Positions 9,189 to 19,295 of a stretch of 64,000 bases of DNA are shown here, in pieces. The DNA is from Aeromicrobium phoceense (lineage in GTDB: Bacteria > Actinomycetota > Actinomycetes > Propionibacteriales > Nocardioidaceae): the NCBI RefSeq assembly GCF_013868155.1, contig NZ_JACEOG010000001.1, forward strand, positions 620,001 to 684,000, written 5' to 3'. A program made the position numbers and the translations under genes. Position 1 is the stretch's first letter, and every line of letters starts with the position of its first letter. The notes beneath the pieces are model-generated. The model made no database searches, was not told the origin of the DNA, and saw nothing but the letters and a program-made list of their open reading frames with translations.

Positions 9189-10502
9189 ATGGCGCCGCTG
9201 ACCTACCGCTACGTAGCGCTGACCGACGTCGGTCTGCGCCGTTCGAACAACCAGGACTCCGGTTACGCCAGCCCCCGCCTGCTGGTCATCGCCGACGGCA
9301 TGGGCGGCGCCGCGGCCGGCGACCTGGCCTCCTCGGCCGCCCTCGCGGAGATCCGCGACCTCGACCGTGAGCTGGACGACGACACCGACGGCGACGCCCT
9401 GGACGCGATGCGCACCGCCGTCGCCAACGCGAACCACCGCCTCGCCCAGCTGATCGCCGACGACCCGGCCGTGGAGGGCATGGGCACCACCCTCGAGGCG
9501 ATGCTGTGGGACGGCGAGAAGCTGGCCGTCGCCCACATCGGCGACTCGCGGGCCTACCGGCTGCGGCACGGCCGCCTCAGCCAGCTCAGCATCGACCACA
9601 CGTTCGTGCAGAGCCTCGTCGAGGAAGGCCGGATCACGCCCGAGGAGGCGCGGGTCCACCCCCACCGGTCGCTGCTGCTGAAGGCGATCCTGGGTCGCGA
9701 CGACTTCGAGCCCGACTTCACGTGGCTGCAGCCGGCGGCGGGCGACCGCTACCTGCTGTGCAGCGACGGCCTCACGGACATGGTCGACGACGAGACGATC
9801 GAGCGGACGATGAAGCTCGAGACGATCGACGCTGCCGCGACCGAGCTGGTCCGGCTCGCCCTCGAGGCGGGCGGCTACGACAACGTCACCGTCGTGGTGG
9901 CCGAGTTCGTGCCCGGCGACGAGCCGATCGACGAGGACCTGGTCTGCGCCGACGGGAAGCCCCAGCTCGTGGGCGCCGCCACCAGCCAGCCTCGCCGTCG
10001 CACCGGATCGGTCTCGGCGTCCTCGGCCCCGGCCGTGCATGTCGCCGGCGCACCCGGCGCGGTCGAGCCCGACCCAGAGGAGCTGCGCTACGCGCCCCTC
10101 CCCGTGCCGCGGCGCCGCTGGGTGCGGTGGCTGCTGGGGAGCCTCGTGGTCCTCGGGTTGCTCGGTGGTGCGGCCGCCTACGCCTACGACTGGTCGCAGC
10201 GCCAGTACTTCGTGGCGCCCTCCGACGGCATGGTCGCGATCTACCGCGGCGTCGACGTCGACGTGCCCGGCCTGACCCTCAAGACGGTCGACGAGGTCAC
10301 GCGGATCGAGATCGACACGCTGCCGCCGTACCAGCGCGACCGCGTCGCCGCCGGCATCGCCGCCGCCGACCACGACGAGGCCAAGCGCATCGTCACCAAC
10401 CTCAGCATCCAGGTGACCGAGCCGACGCCCACCCCGACACCGACGCCGACCCCCACGCCGCGCCGCACCCCCGCCACGTCCGCACCGACGGAGGCACCAT
10501 GA
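9189..10502 (+). CDS. pstP: PP2C-family Ser/Thr protein phosphatase
   Basis: Dephosphorylates the operon's kinase and its substrates. The 437-residue protein has a cytosolic PPM catalytic domain (residues 1-240) with SNNQDSGY, IADGMGGAAAGD, AHIGDSRAYRL, CSDGLTDMVDD and GGYDNVTVVV, the Asp residues that hold two or three metal ions. A transmembrane helix follows near residues 313-335, then an extracytoplasmic segment ending in a Pro-Thr repeat. Start codon abuts the fhaB stop, and its TGA overlaps the rodA ATG. The Pro-Thr tail is repetitive at DNA level (10420-10470) and may vary between strains. Confidence 0.96.
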   Translation: MAPLTYRYVALTDVGLRRSNNQDSGYASPRLLVIADGMGGAAAGDLASSAALAEIRDLDRELDDDTDGDALDAMRTAVANANHRLAQLIADDPAVEGMGTTLEAMLWDGEKLAVAHIGDSRAYRLRHGRLSQLSIDHTFVQSLVEEGRITPEEARVHPHRSLLLKAILGRDDFEPDFTWLQPAAGDRYLLCSDGLTDMVDDETIERTMKLETIDAAATELVRLALEAGGYDNVTVVVAEFVPGDEPIDEDLVCADGKPQLVGAATSQPRRRTGSVSASSAPAVHVAGAPGAVEPDPEELRYAPLPVPRRRWVRWLLGSLVVLGLLGGAAAYAYDWSQRQYFVAPSDGMVAIYRGVDVDVPGLTLKTVDEVTRIEIDTLPPYQRDRVAAGIAAADHDEAKRIVTNLSIQVTEPTPTPTPTPTPTPRRTPATSAPTEAP

Positions 10503-11884
10503 GTGCCGGCGGCGTCACTCCCGCCTGGATCCCGCGCAAGCGCCGCACCGCCGAGCTGGGGCTGCTGCTGCTGGCGATCGCGATCGGCATCGGGTCGTAC
10601 GCCGCCGTCGGGCTCGGCTTCGACGGCACGGTTCCCGCGGGCATCTACACGGTCGGAGCCGTCTACGCCGTCGTGGCGCTGGGCGCGCACCTGGCCGTCC
10701 GGAGGTTCGCCGGGTACGCCGACCCCGTGCTGCTGCCGCTCGTCGTGGCCCTCAACGGCATCGGCCTGGTGATGATCTACCGGATCGACCTCGGCCTGGA
10801 GGCCAACGGCTCCGGGTTCGGGCCGTTCGCGCAGGGACAGCTGCGCTGGACGATCCTGGGCATCCTGATGTTCGTCGCCGTGCTGGTGCTGATCCGCGAC
10901 CACCGCCGCCTGCAGCAGTACACCTATACGTTCGGCCTCGCGGCGATCGCGCTGCTCGTGCTCCCGATCCTGCCGATCATCGGCAACGCCAAGCGCGGCG
11001 CACAGATCTGGATCCAGCTCGGCCCCTTCAGCTTCCAGCCCGCGGAGGCCGCCAAGATCGCCCTGGCGATCTTCTTCGCCGGCTACCTCGTCGCCAAGCG
11101 CGACGCCCTGGCCCTGGCTGGCCGGCGGGTCCTTGGCATCGACCTGCCCCGCGGCCGCGACCTCGGCCCCATCCTGCTGGGCTGGCTCGTCAGCGTCGGG
11201 ATCCTGGTCTTCCAGCGCGACCTCGGCTCCTCGCTGCTGTTCTTCGGCCTCTTCGTCGTCATGCTCTACGTGGCCACCGAGCGCCCGGGCTGGCTCGTCG
11301 TCGGCGGTGCGCTGTTCGCCGTGGGCGCCTGGTTCGGCTACGCCGCCTTCGGCCACGTGCGCGACCGCTTCGACGCATGGCTCGACCCGTGGGCCGATCC
11401 GGACAAGAACTACCAGATCATCACGGCGCTCTACGGTCTCGCACACGGCGGTCTGCTCGGTCGCGGCTGGGGGCAGGGCAGCCCCGAGCTGACCCCCTTC
11501 GGCTTCTCCGACTTCATCCTGTCGTCCATCGGCGAGGAGCTCGGCCTGGCCGGGCTGATGGCCGTGATCATGGTCTACGCCCTCGTCGTCGAGCGCGGCC
11601 TGCGGATCGCGCTGACGTGCCGTGACGCCTTCGGCAAGCTGCTCGCCGTGGGCCTGTCGGTGTCCTTCGCCCTGCAGGTCTTCGTCGTCGCCGGTGGCGT
11701 CATGCGCCTCATCCCGCTGACCGGCCTGACCGCGCCGTTCCTGGCCGCGGGCGGCTCCTCGATCATCATGAACTGGATCATCGTCGCGCTGCTGCTGCGC
11801 ATCAGCGACCAGACCCGGCGCCCCGCGCCGGAGGTCGCCACGATCAGCGGCGACGACGAGACACAGGTGGTGAAGCTGTCATGA
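10499..11884 (+). CDS. rodA: FtsW/RodA/SpoVE-family SEDS glycosyltransferase
   Basis: Peptidoglycan polymerase of the SEDS family with roughly ten to twelve membrane helices over 461 residues. Diagnostic segments include YRIDLG, PAEAAKIALAIFFAGYL, QRDLGSSLLF (the catalytic-region Asp), and GLTAPFLAAGGSS near the C-terminus. Start at ATG 10499 (MSAGGVTPAW) overlaps the pstP stop. The immediately following pbpA (4-bp overlap) is the cognate class B transpeptidase, so the two should act as one lateral or septal wall synthesis unit. RodA is preferred to FtsW because of the pbpA/pknB context. Confidence 0.94.
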   Translation: MSAGGVTPAWIPRKRRTAELGLLLLAIAIGIGSYAAVGLGFDGTVPAGIYTVGAVYAVVALGAHLAVRRFAGYADPVLLPLVVALNGIGLVMIYRIDLGLEANGSGFGPFAQGQLRWTILGILMFVAVLVLIRDHRRLQQYTYTFGLAAIALLVLPILPIIGNAKRGAQIWIQLGPFSFQPAEAAKIALAIFFAGYLVAKRDALALAGRRVLGIDLPRGRDLGPILLGWLVSVGILVFQRDLGSSLLFFGLFVVMLYVATERPGWLVVGGALFAVGAWFGYAAFGHVRDRFDAWLDPWADPDKNYQIITALYGLAHGGLLGRGWGQGSPELTPFGFSDFILSSIGEELGLAGLMAVIMVYALVVERGLRIALTCRDAFGKLLAVGLSVSFALQVFVVAGGVMRLIPLTGLTAPFLAAGGSSIIMNWIIVALLLRISDQTRRPAPEVATISGDDETQVVKLS

Positions 11885-13347
11885 ACAAGCCCGTCCGTGC
11901 CATGGCCGTCGCGTGCCTGCTGATGTTCCTCGCGCTGCTGCTGAACGCCAACTACGTGCAGTTCGTCCAGGCCGACGACCTGAACGAGAAGGAAGGCAAC
12001 CGCCGCGTCATCGACGAGCAGTTCAGCCGCGAGCGCGGCGCGATCATCGTCGACGGCGAGCCGATCGCCCAGTCCGTGCCCGTCAAGGACAAGTGGCAGT
12101 TCCAGCGCAAGTACACCGAGCCCGAGCTGTACGCCCCGGTGACCGGCTACTTCTCCTACATCTACGGCCGCGACGGCATCGAGCAGTCGTACAACGACAT
12201 CCTCTCCGGCAGCGACGACCGGCTCTTCGTGAACCGCGTCATCGACGTCATCTCCAACGACCAGCCCCAGGGCGGCAGCGTGGAGCTCACGCTCGACCCT
12301 GCCGCGCAGAAGGCAGCGTTCGAGGGCCTGGCCGACCTCGGCGAGAAGACCCGCGGCGCCGTGGTGGCGCTGGATCCGCAGTCCGGGGACATCCTGGCCA
12401 TGGTCAGCCAGCCGACCTACAACCCGAACCAGCTCGCCAGTCACGACCTCGACGCCGTCACGTCCGCCATGCGCAAGCTCGAGGGCGACGAGAACGACCC
12501 GCTGATCAACCGCGGCGCCCAGACCACGCTGCCGCCGGGATCGACGTTCAAGGCCGTCACGGCCGCCGCCGGCATCGAGGACCTGGGGCTCAAGGCCGAC
12601 GACGACGTCCGCGGCGGCGCCACGTTGAGCTTCCCCGGCATCGACTACCAGCTGACCAACCAGGGCGGCAGCAACTGCGGCGGGAACCCCATCAGCTTCG
12701 AGCGGGCCCTCGAGGTCTCCTGCAACGTCTCGTTCGGCTGGATGGCCGGCAAGGTCGGGCAGGACGTCCTGTCCGAGCAGGCCACGAAGTTCGGCTTCGG
12801 CGAGCGCCCCCTCGACGACCTCGCGTCGGCGGCCAGCCGGTTCACGGCCGACCCCGACGCCGAGCTCGAGGCGCCGCAGCTGGCGCAGTCGGGCATCGGC
12901 CAGTACGAGGTCGCCGCCACCCCGCTGCAGATGGCGATGGTCGCCGGCACGATCGCGAACGACGGCGTGCTGATGAAGCCGCGGGTCGTACGCACCGTCC
13001 GCGCGCCCAACCTCTCGATCCTCGAGCAGCCCGAGCCCCAGGAGCTGGGACGCGCCATGTCGGCCGGCGACGCCCGCGAGCTCAACGACATGATGGTGGC
13101 CGTCGTCGACGAAGGCACCGGAACCCCGGCCAAGATCCCCGGCGTGGATGTCGGTGGCAAGACCGGCACGGCCGAGTCGGCGCCCGACCGCCCGCCCTAC
13201 GCCTGGTTCATCAGCTACGCACCCGCCACGGACCCCCAGGTCGCGGTCGCCGTGCTGGTCGAGTCCGCACAGAACACCAACGACATCGGCGGTGGCCGCC
13301 TCGGCGGCCCCATCGCCCGCTCCGTGATGGAAGCGGTGCTCCGATGA
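11881..13347 (+). CDS. pbpA: Class B penicillin-binding protein (D,D-transpeptidase)
   Basis: Cross-links peptidoglycan made by the adjacent SEDS polymerase. The 488-residue protein begins with an uncleaved signal anchor (VRAMAVACLLMFLALLLN), an N-terminal dimerisation region, then the transpeptidase domain with PPGSTFKAVT (active-site Ser, SxxK), SCNVSF (SxN) and GGKTGTAE (KTG). ATG overlaps the rodA stop (ATGA). The gene is followed after 31 bp by pknB. Length and domain order match mycobacterial PbpA, which depends on PknB phosphorylation for septal localisation. Confidence 0.95.
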   Translation: MNKPVRAMAVACLLMFLALLLNANYVQFVQADDLNEKEGNRRVIDEQFSRERGAIIVDGEPIAQSVPVKDKWQFQRKYTEPELYAPVTGYFSYIYGRDGIEQSYNDILSGSDDRLFVNRVIDVISNDQPQGGSVELTLDPAAQKAAFEGLADLGEKTRGAVVALDPQSGDILAMVSQPTYNPNQLASHDLDAVTSAMRKLEGDENDPLINRGAQTTLPPGSTFKAVTAAAGIEDLGLKADDDVRGGATLSFPGIDYQLTNQGGSNCGGNPISFERALEVSCNVSFGWMAGKVGQDVLSEQATKFGFGERPLDDLASAASRFTADPDAELEAPQLAQSGIGQYEVAATPLQMAMVAGTIANDGVLMKPRVVRTVRAPNLSILEQPEPQELGRAMSAGDARELNDMMVAVVDEGTGTPAKIPGVDVGGKTGTAESAPDRPPYAWFISYAPATDPQVAVAVLVESAQNTNDIGGGRLGGPIARSVMEAVLR

Positions 13348-13378
13348 ACCTCATCCACCCTTTGGGAGACTGGACACC

Positions 13379-15109
<1,731 letters not shown>

Positions 15110-15110
15110 C

Positions 15111-15854
15111 TCACTCCACGACGGTGGCGTGGCGCATCGCCACGCTGCCGCCGTGAGCGGGAGCCTTCACCACGTCGACGTCGCTCTGCTCGAGACCGAG
15201 CCCGTACCGGTTCGCGTACTGCGTGTACGTCATGACCTCGGGCGAGGAGGTCATCGCGCCGCGCAGCCGGCTGCGATCGCCGATCGCCTCGATCACGTAG
15301 GGCGGCGAGTAGGGCACGCCGTCCAGCACGACCGTGTTGCCGACGCACTTGATCCCTGTCGTGGTGATCAGGCGCTGACCCTGCAGCGTGATGGCCTCGG
15401 CGCCGCCGGCCCACAGGGCGTTCACGAACGCCTGGATGTCCTGCTGGTGGACCACCAGGAGGTTCGGGTCGAGGCCCGGGATGTCCACCGAGCGGGGAGC
15501 GTCCTCGAGGGCGATCCGCACACCCGGCCCCTCGACCGGGGTGAGCCCCGCGGGATCGGAGAGTCGGGAGACCCGGCGCGCCTCGCGGCGCAGGTCGGCG
15601 TCGTCGACCCCCCGCGTGAGGGCGTCGACCTCGCGCTGGAGCTCGACCGCCTCGCGTCGGCGGTTCTCGACCTCCTGCGCACGGTCGCGCAGCACCGAGC
15701 TGAGATCGCCTCCGGCGGGGCGCAGGTCGGAGCCGTTGGAGGTGACCGCGGCGGCCACGACGACCACACCGCAGGCGCACGCGACCGTCAGGGCGAGCAG
15801 GCTCCACCTGCTGACGGCCCTGATCTTCCCCTGGTCGCGTGGGGTTCCCGGCAC
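15111..15854 (-). CDS. DUF881-family membrane protein
   Basis: A 247-residue protein with one N-terminal transmembrane helix (LLALTVACACGVVVVAAAV), a coiled-coil stretch (DRAQEVENRRREAVELQREV) and a C-terminal globular domain with ALWAGGAEAITLQGQRL, typical of DUF881 proteins found beside crgA in actinobacteria. The function is unknown, and a division-site role is inferred from context. I prefer GTG 15854 because TAGCGT (15862-15867) ends 7 nt upstream and would give a leaderless transcript. GTG 15881, nine codons earlier, is the alternative and would place that -10 inside the gene. Confidence 0.88.
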   Translation of the reverse strand: MPGTPRDQGKIRAVSRWSLLALTVACACGVVVVAAAVTSNGSDLRPAGGDLSSVLRDRAQEVENRRREAVELQREVDALTRGVDDADLRREARRVSRLSDPAGLTPVEGPGVRIALEDAPRSVDIPGLDPNLLVVHQQDIQAFVNALWAGGAEAITLQGQRLITTTGIKCVGNTVVLDGVPYSPPYVIEAIGDRSRLRGAMTSSPEVMTYTQYANRYGLGLEQSDVDVVKAPAHGGSVAMRHATVVE

Positions 15855-15919
15855 GACGACTACGCTAGCGGAGTACGACACACTGCGGCCGTGCCAAGCC
15901 GCCAGACCGGGAGATGCTC

Positions 15920-16168
15920 GTGTTCAACAGGTTCAAGCGCAAGTCCGTGAACGACAACGGTCCCAAGCCCGTGCGCATCGGCAACCGGTGGGCGGCTCCG
16001 TTGATGGTCGCGTGCGCGGTCATCGGCCTGGCGTGGATCGTCGTCTTCTACACGATCAGCAACACCGACGTGACGATCCCGGTCTACAGCGACCTCGGCG
16101 GGTGGAACCTCGCCATCGGCATGGGCTTCATCCTGGCGGCCTTCGGCTTCGCCATGAAGTGGGAGTGA
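15920..16168 (+). CDS. crgA: Cell division protein CrgA
   Basis: Small 82-residue septum-associated protein with a basic cytosolic N-terminus (FNRFKRKSVNDNG) and two transmembrane helices (residues 27-48 and 60-80), ending GFAMKWE like other CrgA proteins. In Streptomyces and mycobacteria it inhibits FtsZ ring formation and recruits FtsI. GTG 15920 is chosen because GGGAG (15909-15913) is 6 nt upstream. An ATG at 15914 two codons earlier sits directly on that ribosome site. Divergent from DUF881, and its stop is followed at once by the intergenic DnaA-box-like repeat. Confidence 0.93.
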   Translation: MFNRFKRKSVNDNGPKPVRIGNRWAAPLMVACAVIGLAWIVVFYTISNTDVTIPVYSDLGGWNLAIGMGFILAAFGFAMKWE

Positions 16169-16228
16169 ATCACACCCCTGTCATGCCCCACAGGTTGTGC
16201 ACACCCCTGTGGACAACAGGGTTCTCGG
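16167..16228. repeat. Dispersed DnaA-box-like intergenic repeat, copy 1
   Basis: About 62 bp between crgA and the rhomboid gene (convergent). Starts GAATCACACC and includes TTGTGCACA, CCCC and the perfect actinobacterial DnaA box TGTGGACAA (16208-16216) before the minus-strand stop. Related copies are at 32201, 39918 and 40252. All share GAATYACAYC at one end and a palindrome-like pair of DnaA-box halves, and each ends at the stop codon of a minus-strand gene. Confidence 0.6.
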
Positions 16229-17092
16229 TCAGCCGAGCCACGGTGCGATCGCGCCCATGATCTCGTCCGTCCGCCACGCGATCGCGGCCACGAACACCGC
16301 CCACAGCGCCACGAACGTGACGACCTGGATCAGGGTCCTGCGCTCGCGGGGCGCGTAGGCGAACATCAGCCCGAGCAGCACGCCGGTGATGAAACCACCG
16401 AGGTGACCCTGCCAGCTGATGCCCTCCTGCAGGCTGATGAAGCCGTTGATCGCCAGCAGGATGAGCATGCCGGTGATGTTCTGACGGGTGCGGATGAGGA
16501 ACACCAGCGCGAGCCCGAACAAGCCGAAGACGGCGCCTGACGCCCCGATCGTCGGGGTGAGCGGGTCCTCCAGCAGGTAGACCAGCACCGACGACCCGAT
16601 CGCGAGGGTCAGGTAGGTGATGACGAAGCGCACCCGCCCGAGCGTCTGCTCGACGAAGGGTCCGAACAGGTACAGCGCGTACATGTTGAACGCCAGGTGC
16701 AGCCAGCCGCCGTGCAGGAACGCCGCGGTGAGCAGCCGCCAGTACTGGCCGTCCGCCACCTCGATGCCGCTGAGCCAGCCCCACCGGAAGAACTCGCTGT
16801 TGCTGGGGTTGCGCACGCCGCCGGTCGCCACGACCACCACCTGTGCCGCGACGTTGATCGCGATGATGGCCATCGTGATCGCGGCCGCGTTGGTGGAGAT
16901 CGCGCCGCCGGCGAGGGTGCGCGGCTGGCGGACGGCCGCCTGGCCGCTCTTCACGCACTCGGGGCACTGGAAGCCGACGCTGGCCTCGCGCATGTCCTCA
17001 GGACAGATGTAGCGCGAGCAGCGCTGGCACTGGATGAACGCAGGCCGACCCGGGTGGCGGTAGCAGGTCTGGCCGGCGCCCTGGTCGGTCAC
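16229..17092 (-). CDS. Rhomboid-family intramembrane serine protease with N-terminal zinc ribbon
   Basis: 287-residue protein. Residues 10-45 hold four cysteines in CYRHPGR, CQRCSRYIC and CPEC, a zinc-ribbon or B-box-like cap. Six or seven membrane helices follow with the rhomboid serine motif GASGAVFG, the HxxxN-type segment LHLAFNMYALY and the catalytic histidine in QGHLGG. Such proteases cleave membrane-spanning substrates, and the substrate here is unknown. GTG start at 17092 overlaps the ppiA stop as GTGA, so the two genes are coupled. The neighbourhood ppiA-rhomboid-crgA is conserved in actinobacteria. Confidence 0.94.
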   Translation of the reverse strand: MTDQGAGQTCYRHPGRPAFIQCQRCSRYICPEDMREASVGFQCPECVKSGQAAVRQPRTLAGGAISTNAAAITMAIIAINVAAQVVVVATGGVRNPSNSEFFRWGWLSGIEVADGQYWRLLTAAFLHGGWLHLAFNMYALYLFGPFVEQTLGRVRFVITYLTLAIGSSVLVYLLEDPLTPTIGASGAVFGLFGLALVFLIRTRQNITGMLILLAINGFISLQEGISWQGHLGGFITGVLLGLMFAYAPRERRTLIQVVTFVALWAVFVAAIAWRTDEIMGAIAPWLG

Positions 17093-17619
17093 TTCTCGAT
17101 GGTCACGGATTCGATCACGACGGGCTCGGCCGGACGGTCGAACCGATCGGTCTCGACGGCGGCGATCGCGTCGATGACGGCGCGGCTGTCGGCGTCCTTG
17201 ACCTCACCGAAGATCGAGTGCTTGCGGTTCAGCCACTCGGTCTTGGCGACGGTGATGAAGAACTGGGAGCCGTTCGTGCCGGCGCCGTTGGCCTTGGTGC
17301 CCGCGTTGGCCATGGCCAGCAGGTAGGGGCGGTCGAACTGGAGCTCGGGGTGGAACTCGTCGTCGAACTCGTAGCCGGGGCCGCCGCGTCCGTCACCAAG
17401 CGGGTCGCCGCCCTGGAGCATGAAGTTGGGGATGATCCGGTGGAACGTGAGGCCGTCGTAGAAGGGCTTCGTCGACACCGAACCGGTGGCGGGGTCGACC
17501 CATTCCTTCGTGCCCTCGGCCAAGCCGACGAAGTTCGCCACGGTCTTGGGGGCCTGGTGGTCGAACAGCTCGATCTTGATGTCTCCACGATTCGTGTGGA
17601 GCGTTGCGATGGTGGGCAC
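17089..17619 (-). CDS. ppiA: Peptidyl-prolyl cis-trans isomerase, cyclophilin type
   Basis: Cytosolic 176-residue cyclophilin that accelerates proline isomerisation during folding. Signatures are FHRIIPNFMLQGGDP (with the catalytic Arg), GTNGSQFFIT and FGEVKDADS. Start at GTG 17619 (VPTIATLH) has AAAGGA 6 nt upstream. Codons further upstream are not needed and would run into the divergent small gene's promoter. It has no signal peptide, so it should remain cytosolic. First gene of a ppiA-rhomboid unit, and the last member of the conserved origin-side cluster before the mixed block begins. Confidence 0.95.
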   Translation of the reverse strand: MPTIATLHTNRGDIKIELFDHQAPKTVANFVGLAEGTKEWVDPATGSVSTKPFYDGLTFHRIIPNFMLQGGDPLGDGRGGPGYEFDDEFHPELQFDRPYLLAMANAGTKANGAGTNGSQFFITVAKTEWLNRKHSIFGEVKDADSRAVIDAIAAVETDRFDRPAEPVVIESVTIEK

Positions 17620-17688
17620 TTCACGTCCTTTCAGGGGTTGCTTCCATCCTTGCACGAGCGGTCGAGCGCCGGCCGCTAGCGTGGGGGC

Positions 17689-17796
17689 ATGTCGAGACTG
17701 GTGTTGCTCCTGATTGCTGCCGCGGCCGTCGTCGCGGTCTTCCGCAAGGCCACCGCGGACCGCGGTGGCTCCTACGATCCGAGGGACGATCGGTGA
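17689..17796 (+). CDS. Small membrane peptide, 35 residues
   Basis: Starts ATG 17689 (MSRLVLLLIAAAAVVAVF), a single hydrophobic helix followed by a charged tail ending DPRDDR. A TAGCGT -10 hexamer (17677-17682) ends exactly six bases before the ATG, which would make the transcript leaderless. Its TGA overlaps the GTG of the enoyl-CoA hydratase gene by 4 bp, so the peptide may lead that operon and couple its translation. I do not recognise a family. Evidence is promoter spacing, overlap and hydrophobicity only. Confidence 0.6.
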   Translation: MSRLVLLLIAAAAVVAVFRKATADRGGSYDPRDDR

Positions 17797-18566
17797 CCGT
17801 CGACCTCCACACCGAGGGCGGCGTGACGACGCTCACGTTCTCCGCCGGCCCGGTCAACCTGTACTCGCTCGAGCTGCACGACGAGTTCGACGCGGCGCTC
17901 GACCGCATCGAGGCCGACCCGCCGCGCGTGCTGGTGGTGCGCGCCGAAGGGAAGATCGTCTCCGGTGGCGTCGACGTGTCGCAGTTCCACGCAAGGAAGT
18001 CCAAGGTCGAGACCCGCGAGCTCTACGACCGGATGCTCGAGCTGCCCGAGCGCTTCGCGGCCCTGGACTTCCCGACGGTCTTCGTGGCCCACGGGCTGAC
18101 CCTCACGTGGGCGTTCGAGGTGGCGCTGGCGTGCGACGTGCTGCTGGCGTCGGAGCGGGCAAAGTTCGGGCTCGTGGAGCGCGTCATCGGCCTGACGCCC
18201 ACGATGGGCGGCACCCAGCGCCTCGCCGGGCGCGCAGGCGTCGCGCGGGCCAAGGAGTTCGTCTTCACCGGGACGCCGTACGACGCGGCCACCCTCGAGC
18301 GGTGGAACGTCGTCAACCGCGTCCTCGCCCCTGAGGACCTCGACGCCGGCGTCGCCGCCTTCGTCGCCGACCTCGCCGCCGGCCCCACCCGCGCGTTCGG
18401 CGCCGCCAAGCAGATCCTGCGCGAGTTCGAGACCGGTGGCGTCCCGGGCTCCATCGCCCGCACCACCGAGATCGCCGCCGATCTCTTCGACACCGAGGAC
18501 CTCCAGCACGGCATGGCGTCCTTCCTCGCCGACGGGCCCGGGAAGGCCACGTTCGTCGGGCGCTGA
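17793..18566 (+). CDS. Enoyl-CoA hydratase/isomerase family protein
   Basis: 257-residue crotonase-fold protein. Oxyanion-hole segments are visible: VVRAEGKIVSGGVDVSQF, and later FGLVERVIGLTPTMGGTQRLA. The second catalytic Glu position falls in the LVERVIG region. Members hydrate or isomerise acyl-CoA thioesters in beta-oxidation or related catabolism, but the exact substrate cannot be read from sequence. GTG 17793 is preferred because it overlaps the preceding small gene's stop, and upstream codons overlap that peptide in another frame. No acyl-CoA partner genes are adjacent. Confidence 0.9.
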   Translation: MTVDLHTEGGVTTLTFSAGPVNLYSLELHDEFDAALDRIEADPPRVLVVRAEGKIVSGGVDVSQFHARKSKVETRELYDRMLELPERFAALDFPTVFVAHGLTLTWAFEVALACDVLLASERAKFGLVERVIGLTPTMGGTQRLAGRAGVARAKEFVFTGTPYDAATLERWNVVNRVLAPEDLDAGVAAFVADLAAGPTRAFGAAKQILREFETGGVPGSIARTTEIAADLFDTEDLQHGMASFLADGPGKATFVGR

Positions 18567-18578
18567 CTACCACCACGA

Positions 18579-18611
18579 GTCAAGGTCACTTGACTGTCAA
18601 GTGACCTTGAC
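18579..18611. promoter_or_regulatory. Perfect 15-bp-arm palindrome over the promoter of the membrane protein/XRE pair
   Basis: GTCAAGGTCACTTGA (18579-18593), spacer CTG, then its exact reverse complement (18597-18611). A -35 TTGACT (18590-18595) lies inside it and a -10 TACGGT (18614-18619) follows at 18-bp spacing, 7 nt before the ATG at 18627. A dimeric repressor bound here would block RNA polymerase. The XRE protein encoded second in the operon is the obvious candidate. Confidence 0.8.
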
Positions 18612-18626
18612 CCTACGGTGGTTGGC

Positions 18627-19088
18627 ATGACACTGGACACGCAGCAGCGGAACTACTGGGGACGGGCCCGCCTGGGCGGGGGGACGGGCGTGCTCCTCGC
18701 GTCGTGCGTGGCGATCGCGCTGGCCGTGTCGGGTGCGGTGGCCGCCCTGGCCATGATCGGGCTCGAGGGGTCGCGGCGGGACGTGGCGCTGGTGTTCGCG
18801 TTCCTGGCGCTGCCGTCGGTGTTCGCGCTCGCCTGGGTCGCGCTGGTCGATCCGGCGTCGTTGCGCGACGCGGTGGACCGCCCCGAGGAGACGATCGAGC
18901 TCCAGTGGGTGCGGCGGGCCCAGAGTGGGGCGTTCACGGACCTGCTGCTGCTCCTGGGCGTCGCGCTGGTCGTCGGCGTCTTCGTCGACCTCGACGTGTC
19001 GGTGCGCGGCGCGCTCACCGTCGTCCTCGCCTTCGCGATGGCCGACGCGGCGCTGCGGCTGCTGTGGCTCAAGCGCCGGGAGGGCTGA
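18627..19088 (+). CDS. Four-helix membrane protein (DUF2178-like) paired with an XRE regulator
   Basis: 153 residues with about four hydrophobic helices (LLASCVAIALAVSGAVAAL, VALVFAFLALPSVFALAWV, DLLLLLGVALVVGVFV and a fourth) and a basic end LLWLKRREG. Layout resembles small DUF2178-type proteins that sit beside a 65-70 residue HTH regulator in many Gram-positives. Start at ATG 18627 is set by the -10 hexamer 7 nt upstream, so the mRNA is probably leaderless. The stop overlaps the regulator's ATG by one base. The role is unknown. A signal-responding partner of the repressor is an inference. Confidence 0.82.
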   Translation: MTLDTQQRNYWGRARLGGGTGVLLASCVAIALAVSGAVAALAMIGLEGSRRDVALVFAFLALPSVFALAWVALVDPASLRDAVDRPEETIELQWVRRAQSGAFTDLLLLLGVALVVGVFVDLDVSVRGALTVVLAFAMADAALRLLWLKRREG

Positions 19089-19291
19089 TGGAGAACCACG
19101 TCGTGCGCGTGCGGGAGGAGCGCGGCTGGTCGCAGCGGCGCCTCGCCGACGAGCTCGGGGTGTCGCGCCAGACGGTCATCTCGATCGAGAAGGGGCGCTA
19201 CGACCCGTCGCTGCCGCTCGCGTTCAGGCTGGCGGCGGTGTTCGGGTGCCGGATCGAGGACCTGTTCGTCCCCGACCCCGAGGAGGGCTAG
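19088..19291 (+). CDS. XRE-family helix-turn-helix regulator, 67 residues
   Basis: Compact Cro/CI-type DNA-binding protein: VRVREERGWSQRRLADELGVS is followed by RQTVISIEKGRYDPSLPLAF and RIEDLFVPD, a pattern shared by short XRE regulators encoded with a membrane protein. ATG 19088 shares one base with the preceding TGA. It probably binds the 33-bp palindrome at 18579-18611 and represses its own operon. That pairing is inferred from position. Ends 4 bp before the convergent DUF3817 gene. Confidence 0.9.
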   Translation: MENHVVRVREERGWSQRRLADELGVSRQTVISIEKGRYDPSLPLAFRLAAVFGCRIEDLFVPDPEEG

Positions 19292-19295
19292 CGCC

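Noticed and set aside
10420-10470. Short tandem-like CACCCCGACACCGACG repeats
   Set aside because: Encode the Pro-Thr tail of PstP; not a CRISPR or regulatory array.
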